From: Crotalaria pallida | Lineage: Eukaryota > Streptophyta > Magnoliopsida > Fabales > Fabaceae | Direction of reading: 5' to 3' | NCBI GenBank assembly: GCA_037953625.1 | Contig: CM075650.1 | Span: forward strand, 126,587,706-126,651,705 | Length of the DNA: 64,000 nucleotides | Shown: positions 12,101 to 22,699 of the stretch, in pieces | Layout of the letters: each line of letters opens with the position of its first letter | Position numbering within the stretch: the first letter of the stretch is position 1 | The notes under the pieces: model-generated | The model's database searches: none | What the model saw: the letters and a program-made list of their open reading frames with translations, nothing else | What the model was told of the DNA's origin: nothing | Position numbers and translations under genes: made by a program

Positions 12101-13272
12101 TGAGAAGCTCATAGAAAAGAGGAAGTTGATGGAAGAAGGCAAGGAATTGGAGTTTCAAGAAGGGAAGGATGGAATCCTTCGCTTTAAAACAAGGATTTGT
12201 GTGCCTGATGATTTAGAAGTAAGAAGGGTGATTCTGGACGAAGCACATAAGAGCAAGATGAGTATGCATCCGGGAGCTACCAAAATGTACCAGGACTTAA
12301 AGAAGCTATTTTGGTGGCCTGGTTTGAAGAAAGACATAGCTGAGTATGTGGCCTGTTGTTTGGTGTGTCAAAAGGCCAAGGTGGAACATCAAAGGCCAGG
12401 AGGAGAGTTACTTGCTTTGGAGATTCCATTGTGGAAATGGGATAGCATCTCGATGGATTTCGTGTCGGGATTTCCAAGGACATCTACTGGTCATGATGCA
12501 ATCTGGGTGATAGTGGATCGTTTGACCAAGTCGGCGCATTTCATTCCCGTGAATATGCGCTATTCGTTGGAAAAGCTCACCCAGTTGTACATCAAAGAAA
12601 TTGTTCGTCTGCACGGTGTACCATCAAGCATTGTATCTGATCGTGATCCGAGGTTTACATCGAAGTTCTGGGAAGATCTGCATAGAGCCTTGGGTTCAAG
12701 ATTGAAACTGAGTTCTGCATACCATCCTCAGACTGATGGCCAAACGGAGAGGACTATTCAGTCACTGGAGGACATTTTGCGAGCTTGTGCGTTGGAAGGT
12801 CAAGGGAGCTGGGAACAGATGTTGCCACTCGTGGAATTCACTTACAACAACAGTTACCACACGAGTATTGGAATGGCACCATTTGAAGCTTTGTATGGGA
12901 GAAAGTGCTAGACGCCGTTATGTTGGTTCCATGTGGGGGAGAATTCTCTGGTTGGACCAGACTTTGTGCAAGAGACCACGGAACAGATCAGGATGATACA
13001 AGAAAAGATGAGGGTAGCTCAAAGTAGGCAGAAAAGCTATGCTGATAAGAGAAGAAAACCATTAGAGTTCGCCGAAGGAGACCATGTGTTTATTAGGATA
13101 GTACCAACCAAAGGTGTTAGTAGAGCCTTGAAAACTCAGAAACTATCACCTAAATTCATTGGTCCCTACCAAATCCTCAAAAGAGTCGGCCCAGTAGCTT
13201 ATCAATTGGCTCTGCCTCCATCATTAGCTAACCTTCATAATGTATTCCATGTGTCTCAATTGAAGAGATATG
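9165..13272 (+). pseudogene. gypsy-2 gag-pol, N-terminal part (one nonsense codon, then cut by copia-1)
   Basis: Single-frame polyprotein of a chromovirus. It starts at ATG 9165, after the primer site and a short leader. Domains by residue: gag core about 45-210; basic Gly/Arg linker about 230-270; zinc knuckles about 279-309 (second CFNCGKPGHFARDC); aspartic protease with DSG at 361; reverse transcriptase with FIDD, Asp668/669; RNase H with Asp815; integrase zinc finger His1028/His1035 and Cys pair near 1064-1068; integrase catalytic Asp1098, Asp1159, Glu1195 (the D-D-35-E spacing is exact); then the GPY/F-type module. A TAG at 12909-12911 (codon 1249) interrupts it; the frame continues unbroken to 13272, where copia-1 is inserted. 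The rest resumes at 24280. RNase H ends ALSIKAM, where Arg is usual after ALS. All catalytic residues I can check are present, so the stop and the insertion are the main defects. Confidence 0.95.
13268..13272 (+). repeat. Target duplication ATATG, left side of copia-1 array
   Basis: ATATG precedes the first LTR fragment (TGTGAATTC at 13273) and recurs at 24275-24279 after the last LTR. It lies within the gypsy-2 codons for the QLKRYV stretch. Confidence 0.93.
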
Positions 13273-13555
13273 TGTGAATTCAATGCTCCTAATTATGTGG
13301 ATTATGTTTTGACGATGACAAAATAATTAACAAATCATGCCTTGAAGATATTGCAACATCAACATCAACAAGAAGTCAAGAAAAGAAGACAAGTGCCCAA
13401 TCATTCTCAATCAAATATTAATTGTAAATTTCTAATTTATGTTGAGAGTGGTTGAGAGTGGGTAGAAATAGTTAGTCTCTTCTAGGAATAAATTTTTAAA
13501 TGTTTATTAAGTTGAGATTGACCAAAAATTAATACTTGAGAGGAAAAATAAAATT
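13273..13555 (+). repeat. copia-1 truncated outer LTR (first 283 bp)
   Basis: Matches the first about 280 bp of the LTR at 14834 with a few substitutions, then stops abruptly at AAATAAAATT. It is the surviving start of the outermost 5' LTR. Confidence 0.9.
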
Positions 13556-13581
13556 TAAATGTTTAAATGTTTATTAGTCTC
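13556..13581. other. Templated filler at the copia-1 deletion junction
   Basis: 26 bp absent from both intact parents at this point. It is made of AAATGTTTA and AAATGTTTATTA copies plus TAGTCTC, all present 60-110 bp upstream (13471-13510). It joins the LTR fragment to the 3' untranslated region at TTCTGTACTG. This is typical of error-prone end joining with local templating. Confidence 0.65.
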
Positions 13582-14833
13582 TTCTGTACTGTATTCCAAG
13601 TTGGTAGTGAAGCATTTGTGTTTGATTTGTGTTTGGTCTTTTAAAACTGAGTTTTTACTTTCTGTTCTGTCAAAATACTCGAGTTTTTCCAAAAACACTC
13701 GAGTATTTTAATTCAAAATTAAATCAGTTTTAAATTGAAAAAGTTTTTAATCAGGGTCTGATAAAAATATAAAACACTCGAGTCTTTATTAAAATACTCG
13801 AGTGTTTTTCAAAACACTCGAGTGTTTCGAAACCCCCAATATTTGAACTTTCAGACCAAACTCGAGTATTTTCCAAAAACTCGAGTATTTTGCGTTTTCC
13901 TGAAATTTGAACTTTCGGACCAAACTCGAGTTTTTCAATTTTTACTCGACTTTTCTGGGGAAATCTGGGCTGAGTCACGACCGACTCGAATATATTTTCA
14001 AAAACTCGAGTATATCCTAAAGAACAACTCTAGTATTTATGAATATATTCGAGTATTTTGAACTGTTTATATATACTCTCAGACTCAAGTTTTTTTGCGA
14101 CCCTCTTCTCTCTCGGTTTTCTCATATCTATCTCCTCAAAACTCAGATTTTCCTCAAAGTTTTGTCAAAACTTACTAGTTTTTCATCCTCTAAACTCTTC
14201 TCTCGGTTTTATCCTCCTCCAGATGCTCCAGCTCCTTCAATGTTTTGATGATGTTGACCTTTGGATTTTATCTTAGTTTTCATTCTGTTTTTTATCATAT
14301 TGGTCTTTGTTACATTTTCTGTATTTTGAGAACTTGGTGTTTTGAGACTTTGGGTTTCTTATTGCACCTTTGATTTGGACCTTTTGTGATGTTTTTATGT
14401 TAATGAATTTGGTCTTCATTATGATGTTTGTGCAAAGCTTCAGGGGGAGCTCTTTATCGTTATTATATCTCCATTTTATTTGCATAGTTGGTTATGGGGT
14501 TTTCCGATTATGCACCTCTCCTCCCTTGATCTTTTTCTAAATTGTTACATCTTTTTGGCGTATGACAAAAAGGGGGAGAGATATTACACTTGTCTTGTCT
14601 TGATATTGTTGCACCTAAAATCTCTAATTATGGTATATACTCTGATAATTGTTAAATTCTCTAATACCATAGGCTTGGTGCTAAAATTAAATTGTCATAA
14701 CATCTTGCTCAAGCTGAATTTTTAGATAGGTGAAAAGTATCATATAGTGATGGGGAGTTGCATCTCCAAGTGGATCAAGCTTAACAAATGGATCAAGTGT
14801 TAATTATTTTGTCATCACCAAAAAGGGGGAGAT
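13582..14833 (+). repeat. Duplicated copia-1 3' untranslated region
   Basis: Near-identical copy of 21448-22699 (about three differences by eye in 1.25 kb), ending in AAAAAGGGGGAGAT before the LTR at 14834. It contains phased CTCGAG repeats and three or four GGGGAG tracts. The short frames here are repeated in every copy and look like read-through of the repeats, not genes. Confidence 0.88.
13678..14053. repeat. CTCGAG cluster with 20-bp phase, copia-1 (outer unit)
   Basis: CTCGAG starts at 13678, 13698; 13777, 13797, 13817; 13861, 13880; 13925 and 13945 (CTCGAC); 13985 (CTCGAA), 14005; 14028 (CTCTAG), 14048 (TTCGAG). Within groups the step is 20 bp, once 19; even decayed sites keep the phase. 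The same cluster recurs near 21540-21920 and, inverted, near 32305-32700. Confidence 0.88.
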
Positions 14834-15149
14834 TGTGAATTCAATGCTCCTAATTATGTGGATTATGTTTTGATGATGACAAAATAATTAACAAATCATG
14901 CCTTGAAGATATTGCAACATCAACATCAACAAGAAGTCAAGAAAAGAAGACAAGTGCCCAATCATTCTCAATCAAATATTAATTGTAAATTTCTAATTTA
15001 TGTTGAGAGTGGTTGAGAGTGGGTAGAAATAGTTAGTCTCTTCTAGGAATAAATTTTTATATGTTTATTAAGTTGAGATTGACCAAAAATTAATACTTGA
15101 GAGGAAAAATAAAATTGAAAAATAATTTTTCCCATATCTGATCAAAATA

Positions 15150-15307
15150 CTCGAGTATTTTGAAAAAGACTCGAGTATACACTCGAGTATTTGTAGAAAA
15201 ACTCGAGTATTTGTGCCAGGTCAGCAATTATGACCGTTAGTCTTGTTCGTGCACCAATTCATTCGTGACCGACCAAAAAGACTCGAGTTTTTACCAAAAG
15301 ACTCGAG
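15150..15307. repeat. CTCGAG cluster, copia-1 LTR upstream half
   Basis: CTCGAG at 15150, 15170, 15182, 15202, 15282 and 15302; the steps 15150-15170, 15182-15202 and 15282-15302 are exactly 20 bp. The same set is in the LTR at 22700-24274. Confidence 0.85.
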
Positions 15308-16202
15308 TATTTTTGTCCAGTCAGCAAAAATGAACGTTGGAGAAACTCAAAAACCCAATTGAGGGCATTTGAGTCTCATCCAACCCCAAGAGAGAATTCA
15401 GAACCTTATTGTAAAATTTCTCTTTGAATTTGTGCAAGAACAAACAAGACAACAACACATCATTGATTACAAGCTTTCATAATTTCCTCTTCTCAAGTGT
15501 TAATTCCCAAAAAGCTCAACTTCTCACTCATATTGTCATTTTATTCCAAGTTGAGTTTTAGGCCTCAATTCTTACATTGAGCTGTGCTTATTTGTGCTAA
15601 TCCATTGTGAGATTAGTAATACACATACAAAAAGCTTGATTATTCAAAGTCTTGGATTGTTCCCAAGCAAACCCTAAGTGGCTTAGGGTGTTGGAAGTCT
15701 TGAGAGGTTCTCAAGCACAAGACTAGGAAGTTCCTAGCCCGGTGGAGTTTCTTGAAGGGAGTTCAAGGAAGCTTTGTGAAGAGTTCTTCAATCACCGGAA
15801 TCAAATTGGGGTAGAAATCAAGAGTTTGGTACACTCTTGAAAGGGTTAGGTTGAGTGAGGCCATTCTCAAGCAATCCTTTGTAATTTCTAACAATTTGAT
15901 TATTAGTAGAAACTCCTAAGTGATTAGGAGGACTGGATGTAGCTCATTGTTGGAGTGAACCAGGATAAAATTGCTTGAGTGTTGGTTTATTGCTTTTAAT
16001 CTACTTTCTAGCTCAATAGACTTAAGTCATTTCAATCAATTAGGATTTATACAATTAGGTAGCAAGTTCAAGGAATCTTTGTGTTAAAAGTTATTTAGAT
16101 TACTTGCTATTCTGTTGGATAAGTTCCTGTTTATTATTGAATTGATTTGAGTTAAATTGCTGAATTTTCGTTTCTGGTTTTTCTGCTATCTGATAGTAAA
16201 AA

Positions 16203-16271
16203 CTCGAGTATTTCAGAAAAGACTCGAGTTGTTCATCCTGAAAAACTCGAGTGTTTCACAAAAGACTCGAG
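16203..16271. repeat. CTCGAG cluster near the copia-1 LTR end
   Basis: CTCGAG at 16203, 16223, 16246 and 16266: two 20-bp pairs separated by 23 bp, about 140-200 bp before the LTR end. Confidence 0.85.
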
Positions 16272-16410
16272 TCTTTTGTTTCTGATTCCAGAAAATTCAG
16301 TCTAAGCTCCATTCTTCAATTATCAATCGAAATATTTGGTATTAGTGCTTCAAAATACTATTCACCCCCCCTCTAGTATTTGCTTAGCCCGCTTGTTGGT
16401 TTCCAACAAG

Positions 16411-16422
16411 TGGTATCAGAGC
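16411..16422 (+). other. Primer binding site, copia-1
   Basis: TGGTATCAGAGC two bases after the LTR end, complementary to initiator Met tRNA; the match continues into CTCGG. Confidence 0.92.
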
Positions 16423-16478
16423 TCGGTCGAAAGATCGAGTGTAACAACTTTTTCGAAAAAGATCCTTTTGGAAACTTA

Positions 16479-18257
16479 ATGGGCTCTAGCAATAACTTTG
16501 GTGGAGAAGGAGCTTCAATAAACCGTCCTCCATTATTTAATGGTGAAGGATATGTTTATTGGAAAACTCGCATGAAAGTTTTTATTGAAGCAATTGATAT
16601 GGATATTTGGGATGCAATTGAAAATGGTCCTTTCATTCCCAAAAAGAAAATAAATGATGAAATTGTTGAAATTCCAAGGAGTAGTTGGAATGATGATGAA
16701 AAGAGAAAAGTCTCATTTGATTTAAAAGCTAAAAACATCATCTTTTCGGCTTTATCCCATGATGAATTTTATAGAGTTTCCCAATGTAAATCGGCAAAAG
16801 AAATGTGGGATACTTTGCAAGTCACACATGAGGGAACAAGTGAGGTTAGAGATGCAAGATTGAATTCTCTAACTCACGAATATGAATTGTTCCACATGTT
16901 GCCAAATGAATCCATTAGTGACTTGCAAAAGCGATTCTCTCACATTGTTAATCATTTGATTTCCTTGGGAAAAGTATTTCGCAATGGTGAAACTACTAAC
17001 AAAATTCTAAGATGTCTTGATAGGAGTTGGCAACCCAAGGTAACCGCCATCAAGGAATCAAGAGACATAAATAGCATGGACTTAGCCACTTTGTTTGGCA
17101 AACTCCAAGAGCATGAGATGGAGCTTACAAGACTTGGGATGCATGAGGAATCGGACAAAAAGAAAAAGAGCATAGCACTCAAAGCTTCAACCAAAGCTAC
17201 AAAAGAAGTTGAAGAATGCTCTACAAGTGGAGATTCCGATGGTGAACCAAATCAAGAAGAATTTGGGATGTTTGTGAAAAGATTCAACAAATATTTCAAA
17301 GGGAAGAAAGGTGGATCTTCATCCAATTTCAAGAGAACCAAAGACTCCAAACAAAGAGAAAAGAGTACCAATGGTGGAGTTAAGTGTCATGAATGTGGAG
17401 GGGTTGGTCACATAAGAATGGAATGTGCCACATTCTTGAAGAAGAATGACAAGAAGACCCAAGAGACCAAAGGGAAGCGTGCATACATTGTTTGGGATGC
17501 ACCGGAGAAGAGCAATGAATCATCTTCAAGTAGTTCCGGTGATGAAAATGCAAACCTTTGTCTCATGGCCAAGAACAATCATGAGTCCTCATCAAGAGCT
17601 AATCATGGCATGAGTGAAAGTGATGATGAGGTAACCTCTAGCTCTTCTTGTTCATCTTCAAACTCCATTTCATATGATGATTTGCAAGAAGCCTACAATG
17701 AAATGTTAATTCAATTTAAAAGGCTTGCTAAAATTAATAAGGAAAAAGGAAAGAAAATTTTGGAGTTTCAACATGAAATTGATGAATTGCAAAAATCTAT
17801 AAATGAGTTGAAACTTCAAAATGAATCCTTGGAACTTATTAATTCTAGTCATCAAAGTGATTGTGCAAATCATGAGGAGATTATCACTCCATGTGAGAGA
17901 TGTGATGAACTTGAAAAAGAAGTGAAAGAGTTGAAAAACAAACTCACAATCTCACATAGTGATAGAAACCTCAACCGGTTGTTGAACTCTCAAAGACATA
18001 ATCACAACAAAACCGGTTTAGGATATGTTCATAAAACGAACAAAAAGTACAAGGTGGTTGGAACATTTTCTAAGAAAAATTCATCAAAGAGACCAACTTG
18101 TACTTATTGTGGAAAGGTTGGACATATCAACATTGAGTGCCACATTAAGAAGTTTGAAATGAAAAAGGGCACTTATATGTGGATTAAGAAGGGAGAAAGT
18201 CCCAACACTAACCCTAAGGGACCCAACATTGTTTGGGTACCCAAAGTGAACAAGTGA
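16479..18257 (+). CDS. gag: copia-1 Gag (592 aa)
   Basis: Nucleocapsid polyprotein of a Sirevirus-type copia element. I chose ATG 16479 (MGSSNNFGGEG): the copia-2 gag starts at the same ATG, and the frame upstream of it is primer-site leader. N-terminal Gag core about residues 15-230 (WKTRMKVF, AKEMWDTLQ), a basic and Ser-rich middle, zinc knuckle 1 at about 303-316 (CHECGGVGHIRMEC), a Ser/acid-rich linker, a coiled-coil-like stretch about 410-490, and zinc knuckle 2 at about 541-554 (CTYCGKVGHINIEC). It ends at TGA 18255-18257. The pol frame is +1 relative to gag and opens after TGA 18247-18249, leaving only a 5-8 base overlap, so Pol would need frameshifting or another mechanism. The gag is intact. 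Confidence 0.93.
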   Translation: MGSSNNFGGEGASINRPPLFNGEGYVYWKTRMKVFIEAIDMDIWDAIENGPFIPKKKINDEIVEIPRSSWNDDEKRKVSFDLKAKNIIFSALSHDEFYRVSQCKSAKEMWDTLQVTHEGTSEVRDARLNSLTHEYELFHMLPNESISDLQKRFSHIVNHLISLGKVFRNGETTNKILRCLDRSWQPKVTAIKESRDINSMDLATLFGKLQEHEMELTRLGMHEESDKKKKSIALKASTKATKEVEECSTSGDSDGEPNQEEFGMFVKRFNKYFKGKKGGSSSNFKRTKDSKQREKSTNGGVKCHECGGVGHIRMECATFLKKNDKKTQETKGKRAYIVWDAPEKSNESSSSSSGDENANLCLMAKNNHESSSRANHGMSESDDEVTSSSSCSSSNSISYDDLQEAYNEMLIQFKRLAKINKEKGKKILEFQHEIDELQKSINELKLQNESLELINSSHQSDCANHEEIITPCERCDELEKEVKELKNKLTISHSDRNLNRLLNSQRHNHNKTGLGYVHKTNKKYKVVGTFSKKNSSKRPTCTYCGKVGHINIECHIKKFEMKKGTYMWIKKGESPNTNPKGPNIVWVPKVNK

Positions 18258-18264
18258 TTTCATT

Positions 18265-21200
18265 TTGTGGGTGTGTCTTCGAACGGGAAAACAATTGTGG
18301 TATCTTGATAGTGGATGTTCGAAGCACATGACGGGAGATAAGCGGAACTTCATTGAGCTTACTCCAAAGGAAAAGGGTTATGTCACTTATGGGGACAACA
18401 ACAAAGGCAAAATCCTTGGTATTGGTAAAATCGGAAACTCTTCAAACTTGATTATTGATAATGTGCTCTATGTTCAAGGATTAGAACATAATCTCTTGAG
18501 CATAAGCCAATTATGTGATGTTGGTAATCATGTAGTTTTTACCTCTACCCATTGCCTCATTAAAAGTGACAAAGATGAATCAATCAAATTTGTTGGTAGA
18601 AGGTCAAATAATACTTACTTAGTTGATTTGAACAAAGTCACTTCTTTGGTCTCTACTTGTTTAGTGAGCAAAGAAAATGACACTTGGTTATGGCATCGTA
18701 GGACCGCTCATATAAATGTAAACCAATTGAAGAAAATTCAATCTAAAGATCTAGTAGTTGGTTTACCAAAGCTAAATTTTTCTATTGAAGGTGTTTGTTC
18801 CCCTTGCAAGAAATGTAAACAAACTAAAAACACCTTTGGATCAAAAATGGTTATGTCCACATCAAGGCCATTAGAAATGCTTCATATGGACTTGTTTGGA
18901 CCATCACAAATAAAAAGCTTTGGTGGCAACTATTATGCATTGGTGATTGTTGATGACTTCTCTAGGTTTACTTGGACTTTATTTTTAACTACTAAGAGTG
19001 AGACCTACAAATCTTTTAAACATCATGTCAAACTTTTGCAAAACCAAGTAAATCAAAAAGTAATTATTATTCGTACCGATCATGGTGGAGAATTTGAAAA
19101 CCACAAATTTGATAGATTTTGTGCTAAAAATGGTATTGAGCACCAATTCTCCGCACCAAGAACTCCGGAACAAAACGGAGTGGTAGAGCGGAAAAATAGG
19201 GTGCTAGAGGAACTTGCTAGAACCATGTTAAATGATTCTCAAGTACCTCAATATTTTTGGGCCGATGCCGTCAATACGGCTTGTTATGTTTTAAATCGTA
19301 TTTTCATAAGGCCCTCTTTGGATAAAACCCCCTATGAACTTTACAAGGGAAGAAAGCCAAATATATCTCATTTTCATGTCTTCGGATGCCAAGTTTTTGT
19401 TTTAAATAATGGAAAAGAACACCTTGGCAAGTTTGATTCCAAATCCGATGAAGGCATATTTTTAGGCTATTCTTCTCATAGTAAAGCTTATAGAATTTTC
19501 AATAAAAGAACTTTAACTATTGAGGAATCAATTCATGTGGTTTTTAATGAGTCTTCAAAAGAAGATAGTGTTTTATGTGATGCTAGTGAAGATGGCATTG
19601 TCTTTTCAAAAGAAGAAAAAGAGAGAGAGAAATCAAAAGTTGATGAAGGAGAGGTAAGGGAAGAACTTCCTCCAACTTGGAAATCGGTCAAGGCTCATCC
19701 TATAGACAAAGTCATAGGAGATATGTCAAAGGGAGTACTTACTCGTAGGTCTATTCAAAACATTTGCCACTATGTCTCATTTGTTTCTCAAATTGAACCC
19801 GATTCAATTAAAAAGGCCATTGAGGATGATCATTGGGTTCTTGCTATGCAAGAAGAATTAAACCAATTTGAAAGAAATGAAGTTTGGGATCTAGTCCCTA
19901 AACCCGATGATCATACCATAATTGGTACTAAATGGATTTATAGAAACAAACTTGATGAATCCGGGTTGATTATAAGAAACAAAGCTAGACTAGTAGCTCA
20001 AGGGTACAACCAAGAGGAAGGTATCGATTATGACGAGACCTTTGCTCCGGTTGCACGTCTTGAAGCAATCCAAATTTTACTTGCTTATGCTTCAATCATG
20101 AAATTCACTTTATATCAAATGGATGTTAAAAGTGCTTTCTTGAATGGGTTTATAAATGAAGAAGTGTATGTCAAACAACCCCCCGGTTTTGAAAATAGTG
20201 AATTTCCAAACCATGTTTATAAATTGAAAAAGGCACTCTATGGATTGAAACAAGCTCCTAGAGCTTGGTATGATCGATTGAGTTCCTTTCTATTAGAAAA
20301 CAAGTTTCAAAGAGGGAAGGTTGATAATACACTATTTATTTATAAAACCAAGGATGACATTTTGTTAGTACAAATCTATGTTGATGATATCATTTTCGGT
20401 GCCACTAACGTGTCTCTTTGTAGAAAGTTTTAAAATTTGATGAAAAAGGAATTTGAAATGTCAATGATGGGAGAACTCAAGTTCTTCCTAGGCTTACAAA
20501 TAAAGCAAGTCAAGGAGGGGATTTTTGTGCATCAAGGGAAATATTGCAAAGAGCTCCTTGAGAAATTCGGATTGGACAAGTGCAAGGAAGCCTACACTCC
20601 AATGAGCACATCATGCTACCTAGACAAGGATGAACAAGGTACACCGGTTGATGTTAGTAAGTATAGGGGTATGATAGGTAGTCTCCTATATCTCACTGCA
20701 TCTAGACCGGATATTATGTTTAGTGTATGCATGTGTGCTAGATTTCAAGCTAATCCTAAAGAATCTCACCTATCCGCAGTTAAACATATATTTAAGTATC
20801 TAAAAGGAACAATTAACACTGGTTTATGGTATCCTGCTGATGCCAATCTTTGTTTAGTTGGTTACTCGGATTCCGACTTCGCCGGATGCAAGCTTGATCG
20901 CAAAAGCACCAGTGGTACTTGCCATTTCTTGGGAAGTTCATTGGTGTCATGGTTTTCTAAAAAGCAAGCTTGTGTCGCTCTTTCTACCGCCGAAGCGGAA
21001 TATATCGCAGCCGGTAGTTGTTGTGCTCAACTGTTATGGATGAAACAACAATTATCGGATTTTGGTTTGAAACTTGAAAATATTCCGATTAGATGCGATA
21101 ACACGAGTGCAATCAATTTGACTAAGAATCCGGTGTATCACTCAAGAACTAAACACATTGAAATAAGACATCATTTTTTAAGAGATCATGTACAAAAGGG

Positions 21201-21330
21201 TGATTGCACAATTGAATTTGTTAGTACCACAAATCAATTAGCCGACATTTTTACAAAACCTCTACCAAGGGACACCTTTTATCATATTAGGAGAGAACTT
21301 GGTATTTTAGATGAAGCTAATATAGGCTAA
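18265..21330 (+). pseudogene. pol: copia-1 Pol with one stop codon
   Basis: Protease, integrase, reverse transcriptase and RNase H of a copia element. In order: protease LWYLDSGCSKHMTG near the start; integrase zinc finger (WLWHRRTAHI ... CSPCKKC); integrase core (HMDLFGP, DHGGEF, QNGVVERKNR); reverse transcriptase (QMDVKSAFLNG, then IYVDDIIFG with the YVDD box near 20380); RNase H (DSDFAGCKLDRKS, STAEAEYIA, then CDNTSAINL). The frame is broken once, by TAA at 20431-20433, just after the YVDD region. The copia-2 copy has TCA there, so this is a single C-to-A change. The second part runs 20437-21330 in the same frame. There is no ATG at the start; expression would depend on passing the gag stop. 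Confidence 0.93.
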
Positions 21331-22699
21331 TTGCATTGTGTGTCATTTTTGGAAAATCACCATATTAGTCTTACTCTAATGTGTTATTGATTCTTAGTTA
21401 AATTGTCCTTGATGATATTTGAAATTGTATATGTTAATTGTGTGTGATTCTGTACTGTATTCCAAGTTGGTAGTGAAGCATTTGTGTTTGATTTGTGTTT
21501 GGTCTTTTAAAACTGAGTTTTTACTTTCTGTTCTGTCAAAATACTCGAGTTTTTCCAAAAACACTCGAGTATTTTAATTCAAAATTAAATCAGTTTTAAA
21601 TTGAAAAAGTTTTTAATCAGGGTCTGATAAAAATATAAAACACTCGAGTCTTTATTAAAATACTCGAGTGTTTTTCAAAACACTCGAGTGTTTCGAAACC
21701 CCCAATATTTGAACTTTCAGACCAAACTCGAGTATTTTCCAAAAACTCGAGTATTTTGCGTTTTCCTGAAATTTGAACTTTCGGACCAAACTCGAGTTTT
21801 TCAATTTTTACTCGACTTTTCTGGGGAAATCTGGGCTGAGTCACGACCGACTCGAATATATTTTCAAAAACTCGAGTATATCCTAAAGAACAACTCTAGT
21901 ATTTATGAATATATTCGAGTATTTTGAACTGTTTATATATACTCTCAGACTCAAGTTTTTTTGCGACCCTCTTCTCTCTCGGTTTTCTCATATCTATCTC
22001 CTCAAAAATCAGATTTTCCTCAAAGTTTTGTCAAAACTTACTAGTTTTTCATCCTCTAAACTCTTCTCTCGGTTTTATCCTCCTCCAGATGCTCCAGCTC
22101 CTTCAATGTTTTGATGATGTTGACCTTTGGATTTTATCTTAGTTTTCATTCTGTTTTTTATCATATTGGTCTTTGTTACATTTTCTGTATTTTGAGAACT
22201 TGGTGTTTTGAGACTTTGGGTTTCTTATTGCACCTTTGATTTGGACCTTTTGTGATGTTTTTATGTTAATGAATTTGGTCTTCATTATGATGTTTGTGCA
22301 AAGCTTCAGGGGGAGCTCTTTATCGTTATTATATCTCCGTTTTATTTGCATAGTTGGTTATGGGGTTTTCCGATTATGCACCTCTCCTCCCTTGATCTTT
22401 TTCTAAATTGTTACATCTTTTTGGCGTATGACAAAAAGGGGGAGAGATATTACACTTGTCTTGTCTTGATATTGTTGCACCTAAAATCTCTAATTATGGT
22501 ATATACTCTGATAATTGTTAAATTCTCTAATACCATAGGCTTGGTGCTAAAATTAAATTGTCATAACATCTTGCTCAAGCTGAATTTTTAGATAGGTGAA
22601 AAGTATCATATAGTGAGGGGGAGTTGCATCTCCAAGTGGATCAAGCTTAACAAATGGATCAAGTGTTAATTATTTTGTCATCACCAAAAAGGGGGAGAT
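21331..22699 (+). other. copia-1 3' untranslated region with several polypurine tracts
   Basis: 1.37 kb between pol and the 3' LTR, without an env-like gene. It holds the phased CTCGAG cluster (about 21540-21920) and GGGGGAG tracts near 22308, 22438 and 22617, with the final primer tract AAAAAGGGGGAGAT directly before 22700. Multiple such tracts are a known trait of Sireviruses. Confidence 0.85.

Larger units (their letters stand above)
14834..16408 (+). repeat. copia-1 LTR (shared by deleted and full units), 1575 bp
   Basis: TGTGAATTC...TTTCCAACA. Same length as the LTR at 22700-24274, with two substitutions noticed by eye. It acts as the 3' LTR of the deleted unit and the 5' LTR of the full one. 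I do not see a convincing TATA box. Confidence 0.95.

Noticed and set aside
13678..14053. CTCGAG arrays as a CRISPR-like repeat-spacer structure
   Set aside because: Repeats are 8 bp, spacers about 12 bp and themselves related, inside LTR retrotransposon DNA of a plant; there are no cas genes.
13751..14061. Short frames on both strands of the copia 3' region (70-80 codons), identical in copia-1 copies
   Set aside because: They are translations of the CTCGAG repeats (repeating TRVF / LEYF motifs), copied with the element, with no domain and no codon signal.
21331..22699. Env-like third gene of the Sirevirus
   Set aside because: Some Sireviruses carry one, but this stretch has only frames of about 80 codons or less and no signal peptide or coiled coil.
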